From Thalassospiraceae bacterium LMO-JJ14 (GTDB lineage: Bacteria; Pseudomonadota; Alphaproteobacteria; Rhodospirillales; Casp-alpha2), in assembly GCA_021555105.2 (NCBI GenBank), contig CP134604.1:1922001-1986000 (forward strand): a DNA stretch of 64,000 nt. Reading direction: 5' to 3'. The notes beneath the pieces are model-generated. The model searched no databases and had not been told where the DNA came from. It saw only the letters and a list, made by a program, of their open reading frames with translations. Both the position numbers and the translations under genes were made by a program. This document shows positions 25,205 through 35,062 of the stretch, in pieces (the first letter of the stretch is position 1; every line of letters begins with the position of its first letter).

Positions 25205-27007
25205 TCAGTCTTCCGCAGGCGCGGGACCAACTTTTTTCGCCTTCGGCATGTCCAGCTTGATCGACAGTTCCTTCAGGCGTCGGGCTTCCACTTCCGTGGG
25301 CGCGCCCATCAGAAGATCTTCGGCCTGCTGGTTCATGGGGAAGGCGATCACTTCGCGGATGTTCTGCTCGTCGGCCAAAAGCATGACGATACGGTCGATG
25401 CCGGGGGCCGAGCCACCGTGCGGCGGCGCGCCGTACTGGAACGCGCGCAGCATGCCGCCGAACTTGTCCTCGATGACATCCATGCCATAACCGGCGATCT
25501 CAAAAGCTTTGACCATGATGTCGGCGCGGTGGTTCCGGATCGCGCCCGACGACAGCTCTACGCCGTTGCAAACGATGTCGTACTGGTAGGCCAAGATATC
25601 GAGCGGGTCTTTGGTTTCCAGCGCCTCAAGGCCACCCTGCGGCATCGAGAACGGGTTGTGCGAGAACTCGACCTTGCCGTCGTCGTCCAGTTCGTACATC
25701 GGGTAGTCGACGATCCAGCAGAAGCGGAACACGTCCTTTTCGCACAGATCGAGGTCGGTACCGGCCTTCATGCGGGCGGCGCCAGCAAAGGCAGAGGTTT
25801 CCTTGGGATCGCCGCAGACGAAGAACACGGCATCGCCGTCCGCGAGGTCGAGCTGGCTGCGCACGGCTTCGGTGCGTTCTTCGCCGATATTCTTGGCGAT
25901 CGGTCCGGCACCTTCGCCGTCACGGAAGAAGATGTAGCCCAGGCCGGGCTGGCCTTCGCTCTGCGCCCACGAATTCATACGGTCGCAAAAGGCGCGGCTG
26001 CCGCCGGTCTTGGCCGGAATGGCGATAACGCGGACGGCGTCGTTCTTTTCGATCATGCCGGCGAAGACCTTGAACCCGGAACCGCGGAAATGCTCGGTCA
26101 CGTCCTGCATCTCGATCGGGTTTCTGAGGTCCGGCTTGTCGGAGCCGTACTTGGCCATTGATTCCGCATAGGGAATTTCCGGGAACGGCGTCGGCGTCAC
26201 CTTACGGCCGTCGGCGAATTCCTCGAACACACCGGCCATGACCGGCTCGATGGTGCGGAAAACGTCTTCCTGTGTGACGAAGGCCATTTCGAAATCGAGT
26301 TGATAGAACTCGCCCGGCGAGCGGTCGGCACGCGCGTCTTCGTCACGGAAGCACGGTGCGATCTGGAAGTACTTGTCGAAGCCGGACACCATCAGCAACT
26401 GCTTGAACTGCTGCGGCGCCTGCGGCAGGGCATAGAACTTACCGGGATGGTTACGGGCCGGCACCAGATAGTCGCGCGCACCTTCGGGCGACGACGCGGT
26501 CAGGATCGGCGTTTGAAATTCGAGGAAGCCCAAGTCCGTCATGCGGCGGCGGATCGAGGCGATGACCCCGTTCCGGAGCTTGATGTTCCGCTGCATTTTC
26601 TCGCGCCGCAGATCGAGGAAACGATAACGCAGACGTATGTCCTCACCATATTCCTGATCGCCCGCAACCTGCAACGGCAACACTTCCGCCGGGCCTTCGA
26701 CATTTACCGCGCGAATGCGGATTTCGACATGTCCGGTCGGGATGTTCGCGTTGATGGTTTCCGCTGAACGCTCGACGACCTCGCCGGTGATGGTCAGCAC
26801 GCTTTCCGGGCGTGCTTCTTCGACGATCGGGAACAGATCGCTCGAGGTGTCGATAACGCACTGGGTCAGCCCGAAGTGATCGCGCAGGTCGACAAACAGC
26901 AGGTTGCCGTGGTCGCGCTTGCGGTGAACCCAGCCGGACAGACGGACCGTCTCGCCAACGTGCTCGGGACGCATTGCGTCGCAGGTATGCGTACGGAAAG
27001 GATGCAT
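25205..27007 (-). CDS. aspS: Aspartate--tRNA ligase
   Basis: 600 residues from the ATG at 27007; the open frame extends further but lacks homology. The N-terminal OB-fold anticodon-binding domain reads [26 protein letters not shown]. The class II catalytic core has motif 1 ([22 protein letters not shown]), motif 2 ([24 protein letters not shown]) and motif 3 ([26 protein letters not shown]). The bacterial-type GAD insertion lies between motifs 2 and 3. It charges tRNA-Asp; many alphaproteobacterial enzymes also charge tRNA-Asn, but no evidence here decides that. Confidence 0.97.
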   Translation of the reverse strand: MHPFRTHTCDAMRPEHVGETVRLSGWVHRKRDHGNLLFVDLRDHFGLTQCVIDTSSDLFPIVEEARPESVLTITGEVVERSAETINANIPTGHVEIRIRAVNVEGPAEVLPLQVAGDQEYGEDIRLRYRFLDLRREKMQRNIKLRNGVIASIRRRMTDLGFLEFQTPILTASSPEGARDYLVPARNHPGKFYALPQAPQQFKQLLMVSGFDKYFQIAPCFRDEDARADRSPGEFYQLDFEMAFVTQEDVFRTIEPVMAGVFEEFADGRKVTPTPFPEIPYAESMAKYGSDKPDLRNPIEMQDVTEHFRGSGFKVFAGMIEKNDAVRVIAIPAKTGGSRAFCDRMNSWAQSEGQPGLGYIFFRDGEGAGPIAKNIGEERTEAVRSQLDLADGDAVFFVCGDPKETSAFAGAARMKAGTDLDLCEKDVFRFCWIVDYPMYELDDDGKVEFSHNPFSMPQGGLEALETKDPLDILAYQYDIVCNGVELSSGAIRNHRADIMVKAFEIAGYGMDVIEDKFGGMLRAFQYGAPPHGGSAPGIDRIVMLLADEQNIREVIAFPMNQQAEDLLMGAPTEVEARRLKELSIKLDMPKAKKVGPAPAED

Positions 27008-27107
27008 GGTGTCGGTCACGGCGGCGATCTCCGGGCGTATGGCAGTTATTGTGAATTCAGGCGCGAGGTTTAAGCGCCAAACCCCGGATATGCAAGGGGG
27101 AAGGGCA

Positions 27108-27737
27108 TCACCACAGCGACTTTGCCGCCCGTCCGGGCCATTCGGCGTCGTAGGCTTCGCCGTCAATGCCACCGTCGTCGCGGGTTTTGGTCTGCGCCGC
27201 CAAAATATCGCCGGGTGACGGCAGGGATTTCGGGTCCTCATGCTCGGCCGGATCCCACAGTTTCGCGCGCAGGATGGCACGCGCGCACTGGAAATAAATG
27301 ACGTCGATATCGATGACGATGACGGAGCGCGGCGGTTTGCCCTGCTCGGTGAAGCTTTCCAGCAGTTCGGGGTCGATGCTGAGCTTTGCGCGGCCGTTAA
27401 TCCGAAGTGTCGTGCCGGCCCCCGGGATCAGGAACAGGAGTGCGACGCGCGGGTCGCGGACGATATTGCGCAACGTATCGACACGGTTATTGCCGCGCCG
27501 GTCGGGGATCATCAGGGTCTTTTCGTCGTGAATGCGGACAAACCCCTTGAGATCGCCCCGCGGCGAACAGTCGATGCCTTCGTCGGCGACGGAAGCCAGG
27601 GCGACAAACGGCGAGGCCTCGATCAGGCGGCGGTACTCTTCGGTCACATAGGTACTCTCCTTGACCAGCGAAGCTTCGGCGGGGCTGTGATAAATCTCTT
27701 CGAGGGCCTCGATGCTCTCGATCAGGTGCGCGCTCAT
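27108..27737 (-). CDS. Pyridoxamine 5'-phosphate oxidase-family FMN protein
   Basis: 209 residues with the split-barrel flavin fold: [21 protein letters not shown], then [34 protein letters not shown] and [11 protein letters not shown]. It resembles the subfamily often annotated as MSMEG_1061-like FMN-binding proteins and not true PdxH, which is encoded at 30226. Its start overlaps the upstream gene stop (ATGA). The substrate is unknown; family members reduce or bind F420/FMN or haem-like compounds. Confidence 0.85.
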   Translation of the reverse strand: MSAHLIESIEALEEIYHSPAEASLVKESTYVTEEYRRLIEASPFVALASVADEGIDCSPRGDLKGFVRIHDEKTLMIPDRRGNNRVDTLRNIVRDPRVALLFLIPGAGTTLRINGRAKLSIDPELLESFTEQGKPPRSVIVIDIDVIYFQCARAILRAKLWDPAEHEDPKSLPSPGDILAAQTKTRDDGGIDGEAYDAEWPGRAAKSLW

Positions 27738-27940
27738 GCTTTGGATTCTCCGATCCGTTCATCGAAAAAGGTTTGGGCGTCAGGAAAACCGTCCGGGTTT
27801 GCGGCGAACTTGTCGCGGCAGCCGGGATTACAGAAACCGACCGTATGGCCGCGATAGAATGTCAGGCTGTCCGGCTCGACCGGCTTACCGGAGAACGGGC
27901 AGACCGGATTGACGCATTCGTTCAGGATCGGATCTGGCAT
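27734..27940 (-). CDS. Small YHS/TRASH-like zinc-binding protein
   Basis: 68 residues with an AAGGAG site. Four cysteines are spaced as in metal-binding YHS/TRASH domains: ECVNPVCPFSGKPV and GFCNPGCRDKF, with a hydrophobic core TFYRGHTVGF. The gene is coupled by a four-base overlap to the flavin-fold gene downstream. It may carry zinc or copper or sense a metal; function unproven. Confidence 0.75.
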   Translation of the reverse strand: MPDPILNECVNPVCPFSGKPVEPDSLTFYRGHTVGFCNPGCRDKFAANPDGFPDAQTFFDERIGESKA

Positions 27941-27966
27941 GGTCTCGCTCCTTGCGTTTCGTGGCT

Positions 27967-28635
27967 TCAGGTGCCGCCGACGTAGGGATTGGTCTTTCGT
28001 TCCTGGCCAAAGGTCGACATCGGACCGTGTCCCGGTACGAATGCCGTATCATCGCCGAGCGGCCACAACTGCGTGGTGATCGAGTTTATCAACTGATCGT
28101 GGTCCCCCTTCGGGAAGTCGGTTCGCCCGATCGATCCCTGAAACAATACATCGCCGACAAAGGCAACTGAACTCTCCGGCTGGTGAAACACCACATGACC
28201 CGGTGTATGGCCGGGACAATGATACACATCGAATGTGACATTTCCGAGTGACACCGTATCGCCGCCTTCGAGCCAGCGGTCGGATTCAAACGCTCGCCCA
28301 CCCGGAAACCCGTACTTGGCGGACGACGTCGGGATATCCTTGATCCAGAACTTGTCATCGATGTGCGGCCCTTCGATCGGCACACCCAGCCGTTCGCGCA
28401 ATTCGTCGGCGGCACCCGCATGATCGGCATGGCCGTGCGTCAGCATGATCTTTTCGATTTCGCAGCCGGTTTCGCGGGCGGCTGCCAAAAGCCTGTCTAT
28501 ATCGCCGCCGGGATCGATGAACGCGCCCTTGTTGGTTTCAATACACCAGACAAGGCTGCAATTCTGCTGTAGCGGGGTCACCGGGACGATGGCAGCGCGG
28601 ATCGGTGGTTCGGAATTCGGATTTGTTTCTGTCAT
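27967..28635 (-). CDS. Metallo-beta-lactamase-fold hydrolase, glyoxalase II-like
   Basis: 222 residues. The metal site motif THGHADHAGAADEL fits HxHxDH, with later ligands in CPGHTPGHVVF, GDVLFQGSIGRTDFP and PGHGPMSTFGQE. The length and pattern match the YcbL/GloB-like branch of hydroxyacylglutathione hydrolases, binding two metals. It opens a run leading to aspS on the same strand. Confidence 0.88.
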   Translation of the reverse strand: MTETNPNSEPPIRAAIVPVTPLQQNCSLVWCIETNKGAFIDPGGDIDRLLAAARETGCEIEKIMLTHGHADHAGAADELRERLGVPIEGPHIDDKFWIKDIPTSSAKYGFPGGRAFESDRWLEGGDTVSLGNVTFDVYHCPGHTPGHVVFHQPESSVAFVGDVLFQGSIGRTDFPKGDHDQLINSITTQLWPLGDDTAFVPGHGPMSTFGQERKTNPYVGGT

Positions 28636-28669
28636 GGTAGCGGCATCCTAAGCGCCGCTGTGGGGACGC

Positions 28670-29554
28670 TCAAGAAAGATGCGCACGGAGCCATTCAAGT
28701 GTCCGGGAAATCGCCTTGGCGCGCGCCGCGGGATTGCTGCCTACGTGGACTTGCTTCTGCCCAGCGGCATAGCCGGCGCTTTTTGTAATGATCGTTTTGA
28801 GCTTCGAACTCGGATGATCGAAGTTATGATAGGCGCCCGGATAGATATCGATAAACATCGGTGGGGCGTTGCCGGCGCCATTCACGCGCTGAACCAGTTC
28901 TCTGCACGGCGCGGCAATGGTCCAGTCATCAAGTGCCCCGTGCTGGATCAGGGCCGGGACACGCGGCCGGTAGTCCGGGAATGATTTCTTGAGCGCAATG
29001 CATCCCGGATAAAACAGGACGGCTGTCCGGAAGTCGGACTTTCCGTTCCCTTTTGCGGCAGGGGCGCCGGCGCGGATCGTGTGCAGGCCGGCCATGGCGC
29101 CGTTGGACCAACCGAGCAGGGCGATCTTGTTCGGATCGATACCCGCTCGCCCGGACAAATACCGCAGCGCCGCCATGGCATCGTATGGACGTTGAAGATC
29201 CGGCTTCACCGGTCTTTCCCGGGTCTGGCACAGACTGCCGAAACCGCGTGAGCCAAAACTGTCAGGAAGCAGCAGGGCCCAGCCTTCTTTTTGCAGGATG
29301 TCGGCCCAGGCACGTTCGCGTGCCCGCACTTTGCCGGATTTGGTGAATAGCCCGGCACAACCGTGCAGTATGACGACGGCTGGTGACGGTGTGGCACTTC
29401 CGGCCGGTGCGGGCAGAAAGACCGCGTTGATTGCCTCGCCCTGTTCGTTGCGAAAACTTATCCGCTCTTCAGCACGAACCGGGGAAAGGGGGAGCAGGAA
29501 ACTCAGCCAAACGATCAGCCCCCATAGAGCGGCTGATCGAAAGCCGGCGTTCAA
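28670..29554 (-). CDS. Exported dienelactone-hydrolase-family protein
   Basis: 294 residues if started at the TTG at 29554, which gives a clean signal peptide (LWGLIVWLSFLLPLSPVRA then EERISF) and overlaps the upstream stop (TTGA). A TTG at 29590 is the alternative; no ATG exists. Mature features: LHGCAGLF, nucleophile elbow GWSNGA, acid region HGALDDWT and catalytic His in YHNFDHP. It is an alpha/beta hydrolase for the periplasm or cell surface. The dienelactone hydrolase usually has Cys at the nucleophile; here it is Ser, so an esterase role is likely. Confidence 0.82.
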   Translation of the reverse strand: MNAGFRSAALWGLIVWLSFLLPLSPVRAEERISFRNEQGEAINAVFLPAPAGSATPSPAVVILHGCAGLFTKSGKVRARERAWADILQKEGWALLLPDSFGSRGFGSLCQTRERPVKPDLQRPYDAMAALRYLSGRAGIDPNKIALLGWSNGAMAGLHTIRAGAPAAKGNGKSDFRTAVLFYPGCIALKKSFPDYRPRVPALIQHGALDDWTIAAPCRELVQRVNGAGNAPPMFIDIYPGAYHNFDHPSSKLKTIITKSAGYAAGQKQVHVGSNPAARAKAISRTLEWLRAHLS

Positions 29555-30021
29555 CCCGCGATTTTCCAGGTGCCGTCCGCTTGGCGGCAAGCCGTGCCGA
29601 CGCCTTTTTCCTGCTTGCCGTCAACGTAGATCGAAGTTTCGAACTCGCGGCAATCCGAACCTTCAGTGGTACGGTAGGTGCTGACGGGGGTTACAGTGCC
29701 GGAATGGCCCGAGTCGGGATTCCGCCATGTGGATGCCTGTCCGACCTTGTTGTATTCAAGGGCATCCTGCGCCGTGCGTTGGGCATACTGCTTGTCGGCC
29801 TTGTCCAGCGACTTGCCGATTTCGCTCCCGGCCCATGCACCGGCCAATGTGCCGACAGCAATAGCTGCCATAGCCCCTTTGCCGCCACCGATTTGCGAAC
29901 CCAAAAGCGCGCCCAGACCGGCACCGGCCAAGGTGCCGATGGTTTCTTTTTCACGGCCTTGTTCACAGGCGGCCAGGGCCAGACATAAAACGATGGCGAT
30001 CAGTGGTTTTGTCGTCTTCAT
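29551..30021 (-). CDS. 17-kDa surface-antigen-type lipoprotein with glycine zipper
   Basis: 156 residues. A lipoprotein signal ends at ALAAC, with Cys about residue 19. A glycine-zipper region follows (TLAGAGLGALLGSQIGGGKG and AVGTLAGAWAGSEIGKSLD), then a C-terminal domain with two Cys (SDCREFETSI, GTACRQADGTWKI). This is the layout of the Rickettsia 17-kDa antigen and RT0821-type outer-membrane lipoproteins common in alphaproteobacteria. Structural role in the outer membrane assumed. Confidence 0.9.
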   Translation of the reverse strand: MKTTKPLIAIVLCLALAACEQGREKETIGTLAGAGLGALLGSQIGGGKGAMAAIAVGTLAGAWAGSEIGKSLDKADKQYAQRTAQDALEYNKVGQASTWRNPDSGHSGTVTPVSTYRTTEGSDCREFETSIYVDGKQEKGVGTACRQADGTWKIAG

Positions 30022-30225
30022 TGCGGGAAAGTGCCTCTGTCATGTTAGTGTTGGCGATCTTTAGAGCAGTTACCGTGAACATCCATCAAAAGCACGGCAA
30101 ATATCTTGGCGATCGAATGTCGACTTTCACCACATATCCCTATATCAACGGGTTATGGCGAAAATGCGGCAGCATTATAGCGCACAATTAAATTGAATTC
30201 AGTGACAGAAATCACGGAACGCGAC

Positions 30226-30810
30226 ATGGCAGACTTAAAAGAACCTTTTGAGCTTTTCGGAAGCTGGTTCGAAAAGGCCAAAGAAAGCGAACTGAACGAC
30301 CCGAATGCGATGAATCTGGCAACGGCAACGCCGGATGGCCACCCGTCGTCGCGGATGGTGCTGTTGAAGGACTTCGATACAGCCGGTTTTGTTTTCTATA
30401 CCAACCTTGAAAGCAACAAGGGCCGCCAACTCGCGGATAACCCGCATGTTGCCCTTAATTTTCATTGGAAAAGCCTGCGCAAACAGGTGCGCGTTGAAGG
30501 TAAGGCATCGCCTGTCAGCGACGAGGAAGCCGATACTTACTTCCAGTCCCGTGCGCGTGGCAGCCGGATTGGCGCATGGGCGTCGAAACAGTCCCGTCCA
30601 ATGGAAGGCATGTTCATCCTTGAGCGCCGGGTCGCCGAGTACACGGCCAAATTCAATATTGGCGAAGTGCCGCGCCCGGAATTCTGGTCCGGTTTTCGGG
30701 TCATACCGCAATTGATCGAATTCTGGTCGGACGGAAAATTCCGACTGCACGAACGAATCGTATATCATCGTGATGGCGAAGGCTGGACGACGGAGCGCCT
30801 GTTCCCGTGA
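30226..30810 (+). CDS. pdxH: Pyridoxine/pyridoxamine 5'-phosphate oxidase
   Basis: 194 residues from the ATG at 30226, preceded by GGAA at seven bases; TTG 30193 and GTG 30202 are weaker choices. Family motifs: MNLATATPDGHPSSRMVLLKDFD, VFYTNLESNKGRQL, SRIGAWASKQS, and the C-terminal VPRPEFWSGFRVIPQLIEFW with RLHER and the closing ERLFP. It makes pyridoxal 5'-phosphate with FMN and oxygen. First gene of an overlapping run with the cation exporter. Confidence 0.95.
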   Translation: MADLKEPFELFGSWFEKAKESELNDPNAMNLATATPDGHPSSRMVLLKDFDTAGFVFYTNLESNKGRQLADNPHVALNFHWKSLRKQVRVEGKASPVSDEEADTYFQSRARGSRIGAWASKQSRPMEGMFILERRVAEYTAKFNIGEVPRPEFWSGFRVIPQLIEFWSDGKFRLHERIVYHRDGEGWTTERLFP

Positions 30811-31754
30811 GCGTGACGCACGAACCTCCGACAAACGGCAATGTAAATGCCCCGCATCCCGTGATTCGGGGCGGCAGCCTTATGCGTGCGGCTGCCATTG
30901 CGTCAGTAAGCGTGGCATCGATTTTGATCGTCACGAAATTCGTCGCCTGGCTGATGACGGATTCGGTAAGCCTGTTGTCGACGCTGATCGATTCCATCCT
31001 TGATGCAGCGGCATCGCTGGTCAATTTGCTTGCCGTTCACCATGCCTTGCAGCCGGCTGATCGCGAACACCGTTTTGGACACGGCAAGGCCGAGCCGCTG
31101 GCGAGTCTCGCACAGGCTGCCTTTATCTGCGGCTCGGCAGCATTCCTGCTGGTTCAGGCCGGCGAGAGGGTGGTGCACCCAAGAGACGTCGTGAATGCCG
31201 ATATCGGCTATGCGGTCATGGTGTTTTCTATTGCCCTTACGATACTGCTGGTCGGATTCCAGCGTTACGTGGTCAGCAAATCCGGTTCGGTCGCAATCAA
31301 TGCCGATAGTTTGCACTATAAAACGGACGTGCTGATCAATCTCGGCGTTATGGGGTCGTTGTTTCTGTCCAGCTATTTCGGTTGGAAATATGCCGACCCG
31401 TTGATCGCGATCCTGATTGCTTTGTATATCGTCAAGGGGGCATGGGGGATCGGCAAGACATCACTGGCGATCCTCATGGACCGTGAACTGGAAGACGATG
31501 ACCGCCAGAAAATCCGCAACATCGTCATGGCGCATGAAGAAGTAAAAGGGCTTCATGATCTCAGAACCCGGTCATCCGGCGTGCACGTCTTTATCCAGTT
31601 TCACCTGGAACTGGATGGAGACATGATGCTGAAGCAGGCGCACGATATCTCGGAAGAAGTTGAGCGCGAACTGATGGAGGCATTTCCCAATGCCGAAGTT
31701 ATCATTCACGAAGATCCGGAGGGCGTCGAAGAGATGCGCATGACTTTTCGCTGA
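30807..31754 (+). CDS. Cation diffusion facilitator (FieF-like metal exporter)
   Basis: 315 residues; the GTG start overlaps the pdxH stop (GTGA). About six membrane segments. The transport-site Asp residues are in STLIDSILDAAAS and the His/Asp pair in ADSLHYKTDVLIN, matching the FieF tetrahedral site. The C-terminal cytoplasmic domain contains GLHDLRTRSSGVHVFIQFHLELD, the dimerising metal-sensing part. It would export zinc, iron or cadmium in exchange for protons. Inner membrane. Confidence 0.92.
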   Translation: MSVTHEPPTNGNVNAPHPVIRGGSLMRAAAIASVSVASILIVTKFVAWLMTDSVSLLSTLIDSILDAAASLVNLLAVHHALQPADREHRFGHGKAEPLASLAQAAFICGSAAFLLVQAGERVVHPRDVVNADIGYAVMVFSIALTILLVGFQRYVVSKSGSVAINADSLHYKTDVLINLGVMGSLFLSSYFGWKYADPLIAILIALYIVKGAWGIGKTSLAILMDRELEDDDRQKIRNIVMAHEEVKGLHDLRTRSSGVHVFIQFHLELDGDMMLKQAHDISEEVERELMEAFPNAEVIIHEDPEGVEEMRMTFR

Positions 31755-31757
31755 ATC

Positions 31758-33296
31758 ATGGCTGAAACGGAACAGCAGCAGGTTATTGAATTCCTGTCGG
31801 CCACATTGGCGATGGATGGTGCGCCACCGAATATCATCACCACGCATATCTCGGTCATTTTCCTGAGCGGTACGCGTGCTTTCAAACTGAAGCGCGCCGT
31901 CAAATTCCCGTTTCTTGATTTTACGACCCTTGAGGCCCGCCACCAGGCCTGCCTGCAGGAGGTAGAGATCAACCGGCGTACAGCGCCGAGTATTTACAAA
32001 GGCGTCGTTCCCATAACCGAACAGAACGGGACGCTGGCCATGAACGGCCGGGGGAAAACAATCGAATGGTTGGTCGAGATGGTGCGCTTCGATGAAGCCA
32101 CACTGTTCGACCGTCTGGCAGGGATTGAAAAGGGGCTGAGGCGGCCGTTGATTGAAAATCTGGCGGACACGATTGCAACCTTTCATGCCAAGGCTGAAAT
32201 CAAACGCCACGCAGGCGGTGCGCCCGGTATACGCAAGATTGCCGAAAACAATATCCGGGCCTTCAAGCTGCATCAGGCAAGCGGCATTCTCGATCCCGCG
32301 CAGGCCGAAGCCGTTACGGCAAAGACGCTCGGTATGATCGATAAACTGGCCGGCGTGCTGGACAAGCGCCGGGATGTTGGCCGTGTGCGTGCCTGTCATG
32401 GCGATTTGCACCTCAGAAACATATGCCTGGTGGATGGGCAGCCGACGCTTTTCGACGCCATTGAGTTTTCGAGCGAGTTCTCGGAAATAGATGTGCTTTA
32501 TGATCTCGCCTTTTTGCTGATGGATCTCGATTTTCACGGCAAGCGCAGGTTATCGGCCTTCCTGTTTAACCGTTATCTCGATGTCGGGGACGAACAGGCG
32601 GATACCTTTAATGTGCTGCCTGTCTTTCTGACGATGCGCGCGCAAATCCGCGCCCATGTCGGCGCAGCGATCGCGGCTTCGCAATCAGACCCCGAAGGAG
32701 TGGCTCGCGAGGCAACTACGGCACAGCGTTATCTGGACCTGGCGGAAACCTATTTGAACGATCACAGTCCCCAGATGGTTGCCGTCGGCGGCTTGTCCGG
32801 GTCGGGGAAATCACGTCTGGCACGTGAAATCGCCCCCTATATCGGGCGTGCGCCTGGGGCGCGAGTGGTCCGCACGGATGTCGTCAGAAAACGCCTAAGC
32901 GGCACGCATCCCAATGAAAGCCTCGGAGCGGAGGGATATACCCCGGAAATGACAGTCCGGACGTATCAAACATTCATCGAACAAGCACGCGATGCGATCA
33001 ACAACGGGCAGAGTGTCGTGCTGGATGCCGTCTTTGCCAAACGCGAGCAGCGGCTGGACGCCGAAGCACTGGCCGATGAATGTAAAATCCCGTTTACGGG
33101 TATTTGGGTAGACGCGCCGGAGGAGGTACGCATCCAAAGGGTCTCGACACGCAAACGTAACGTTTCCGATGTTACGGTCGAGGTCGCGCAGCAGCAGTCA
33201 GGTTATAATCTGGGTGATATGACCTGGGCGCGCATTGATAGTTCCGGAAAGAAAAGCGAAACAGTCAAGCAGGCCATTAAGGTTCTGAAAATTTAA
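31758..33296 (+). CDS. Fusion of APH-like kinase domain with a P-loop ATPase/kinase domain
   Basis: 512 residues, three bases after the CDF stop. Residues 1-330 form an aminoglycoside-phosphotransferase-like fold with CHGDLHLRNICLVDGQPTLFDAIEFS, the catalytic HGDxxxxN and metal-binding Asp. The C-terminal part has Walker A VGGLSGSGKSRLA near residue 345, then VVRTDVVRKRLSG and VVLDAVFAKREQR, like zeta-toxin or gluconate-kinase P-loop proteins. This two-domain architecture is widespread but its substrate is unknown; drug resistance should not be assumed. Confidence 0.88.
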   Translation: MAETEQQQVIEFLSATLAMDGAPPNIITTHISVIFLSGTRAFKLKRAVKFPFLDFTTLEARHQACLQEVEINRRTAPSIYKGVVPITEQNGTLAMNGRGKTIEWLVEMVRFDEATLFDRLAGIEKGLRRPLIENLADTIATFHAKAEIKRHAGGAPGIRKIAENNIRAFKLHQASGILDPAQAEAVTAKTLGMIDKLAGVLDKRRDVGRVRACHGDLHLRNICLVDGQPTLFDAIEFSSEFSEIDVLYDLAFLLMDLDFHGKRRLSAFLFNRYLDVGDEQADTFNVLPVFLTMRAQIRAHVGAAIAASQSDPEGVAREATTAQRYLDLAETYLNDHSPQMVAVGGLSGSGKSRLAREIAPYIGRAPGARVVRTDVVRKRLSGTHPNESLGAEGYTPEMTVRTYQTFIEQARDAINNGQSVVLDAVFAKREQRLDAEALADECKIPFTGIWVDAPEEVRIQRVSTRKRNVSDVTVEVAQQQSGYNLGDMTWARIDSSGKKSETVKQAIKVLKI

Positions 33297-33371
33297 CCGA
33301 CGCTTTGCGAATTGCCGCGAAAAAGCGCATGATATTAGACAACAATAATTCAAGACAGGTAGAGGTGCTCA

Positions 33372-34235
33372 ATGGTCAATACGATCCTGTGTCCCCTGAG
33401 TGGAGCTCCGGAAAACGAACAAGTTCTGGATAAGGCATATTCGGTCGCCAAAGATCTGAAAAGCCATCTTGAGGTTCTTCATGTCGAGCCGGAAGCCAAG
33501 GAATCCATCCCGTTATTGGGGGAGGGGATGTCGGTCGCCATGGTCGAAGACATGATCAATATGGCGGAGAAGGAAGCCTCTGAGCGGGTTTCGCGTGCCC
33601 GAAAACTCTTCGATGAAAGTGTCAAACGTCATAACGCGAAGGTTGCTGACAAACCCAGTGGCGAGAAAATGATGACGGTCTCGTGGCGTCATGAGCATGG
33701 CCGCGAGGATGAGGTGGTTGCTCGCATTGGCCGCCTTAACGACCTGATCGTTGTTGCCCGGCCCGGCGACAGTGACGATGTCCTGACGCCGATGACCCTC
33801 AACGCCGCGATTTTTGAAAGTGGCCGTCCGGTTCTCGTCGTGCCGCCGGGGGCATCGGAATCCAAGCGCAAACGCATAGCGATTTCGTGGAACGGCAGCG
33901 TACAATCGGCACGGGCAGTATCGACTGCAGTGCGCCTTCTGGAGCAGGCGGACGCGGTGATGGTGCTGACCGCCGACAGCTTCAGAACATCGGGTGCACG
34001 TGGTCCTGAACTGGCGCAATATCTTGAATGGCACGGGATCGTCCCGGACACCAAGATTTTTGAAGCTCCTGCTGGAAGTGTGGGGCCGCGGCTTCTGGAA
34101 GAATGCGAGAAATTCGGTGCTGATCTGTTGGTGAGCGGGGCATACACGCACAGCCGCATGCGGCAGTTGATCCTGGGCGGCGTGACCAAGCATGTGCTCG
34201 GCCATTCCAAGATACCGATGCTGATGGCGCACTAG
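33372..34235 (+). CDS. Tandem universal stress protein
   Basis: 287 residues with two Usp domains: the first from VNTILCPLSGAPENEQVLDKAYSVA, the second from RKRIAISWNGSVQSARAVSTAVRLLEQADAVMVL. The end TKHVLGHSKIPMLMAH is the usual Usp tail. The second domain's G-2x-G-9x-G(S/T) loop is only partly recognisable (SGAYTHSRMRQLILGGVTKHV), so nucleotide binding is uncertain. Cytoplasmic; probably a stress-related binding protein. Confidence 0.88.
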   Translation: MVNTILCPLSGAPENEQVLDKAYSVAKDLKSHLEVLHVEPEAKESIPLLGEGMSVAMVEDMINMAEKEASERVSRARKLFDESVKRHNAKVADKPSGEKMMTVSWRHEHGREDEVVARIGRLNDLIVVARPGDSDDVLTPMTLNAAIFESGRPVLVVPPGASESKRKRIAISWNGSVQSARAVSTAVRLLEQADAVMVLTADSFRTSGARGPELAQYLEWHGIVPDTKIFEAPAGSVGPRLLEECEKFGADLLVSGAYTHSRMRQLILGGVTKHVLGHSKIPMLMAH

Positions 34236-34290
34236 AAGCCAGTAAACCTTCGTTGATGAAGCCCCCGGTTCGGTTGCTTGTGGTCGCGGA

Positions 34291-35046
34291 TTAGGTTTTC
34301 GGCCGCAATACCCGGGCCATGAATTCTGCCGGCTCGGCGCTGTTATAAGAAGCGGCAAAAGCCTCCATGCTCTCAGCGATGGCCTCGTCAATGGGCAGTT
34401 CATCCCATGACTGGTTGAGGCGTTTTTGCGTTCTGACGGCGCCGGGTGCAGAGGCGAGAATCGCCGCAACCGCCGTATCGACAGCGCCATCCAGAGCTTC
34501 CGGTTTCACCAGTTTCTCGACGAAGCCCCAGTCATAGGCGGTTTTCGCATCGATGACCTCACCGGACAGCACCAGCCAGCCGGCCCGGCCCCGGCCCATC
34601 AGGCGGGGCAGCAGCACCGCCTGAATGACGGAGGGAATGCCGACGCGAACTTCCGGCATGCAGAAGCTGGCGTTCTCACTGGCAACCCGAAGATCGCATG
34701 CCGCCGCCAGTTCCATGGCGCCGCCGATACAAGCACCCTGCAGCCGGCAGATTACCGGCACGGGGATGTCGAAGACGGCCTGAATGGCACGGCGCAGGTT
34801 ATCGATGAAGGCGAATGCGGTGTCTTTGGTCAGGGACGACAGTTCGGTTATATCGGCACCGGCGGAGAAGACCTTGTCGCCCTCGCTTCTCAAAACCACA
34901 ACCCTGAGATCCTTATCGGCAGCAAGGGAAGCCGCAGATGCGGCAATGCCGTTGACGATTTCCGTGTTGAAGGCATGACGCTTTTCAAAGCGCGATATGA
35001 CGATTTCGGCAACGCCGTTTGGTTTCTTTTCAATCTTAACGCTCAT
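34291..35046 (-). CDS. Enoyl-CoA hydratase/isomerase family protein
   Basis: 251 residues of crotonase fold: SRFEKRHAFNTEIVNGI, oxyanion loops VFSAGADITEL and CRLQGACIGGAMELAAACDLRVAS, and the PEVRVGIPSVIQAVLLPRLMG stretch. The Glu in GAMELA is the first hydratase position; the second lies at or near PEVRVG but is not certain. It precedes the ROK kinase on the same strand by 16 bases in reading order from that gene, so both may share a transcript. Confidence 0.88.
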   Translation of the reverse strand: MSVKIEKKPNGVAEIVISRFEKRHAFNTEIVNGIAASAASLAADKDLRVVVLRSEGDKVFSAGADITELSSLTKDTAFAFIDNLRRAIQAVFDIPVPVICRLQGACIGGAMELAAACDLRVASENASFCMPEVRVGIPSVIQAVLLPRLMGRGRAGWLVLSGEVIDAKTAYDWGFVEKLVKPEALDGAVDTAVAAILASAPGAVRTQKRLNQSWDELPIDEAIAESMEAFAASYNSAEPAEFMARVLRPKT

Positions 35047-35062
35047 GGATGTTCACTACTTT

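Noticed and set aside
25163-26161. 332-codon plus-strand frame opposite aspS
   Set aside because: It is antisense to aspS with all class II synthetase motifs in the other strand.
30022-30225. 204-base gap before pdxH checked for a small gene or RNA
   Set aside because: Only a short frame with poor ribosome site and composition unlike genes; the TTGGCGATC repeat at two places is not enough to call a feature.
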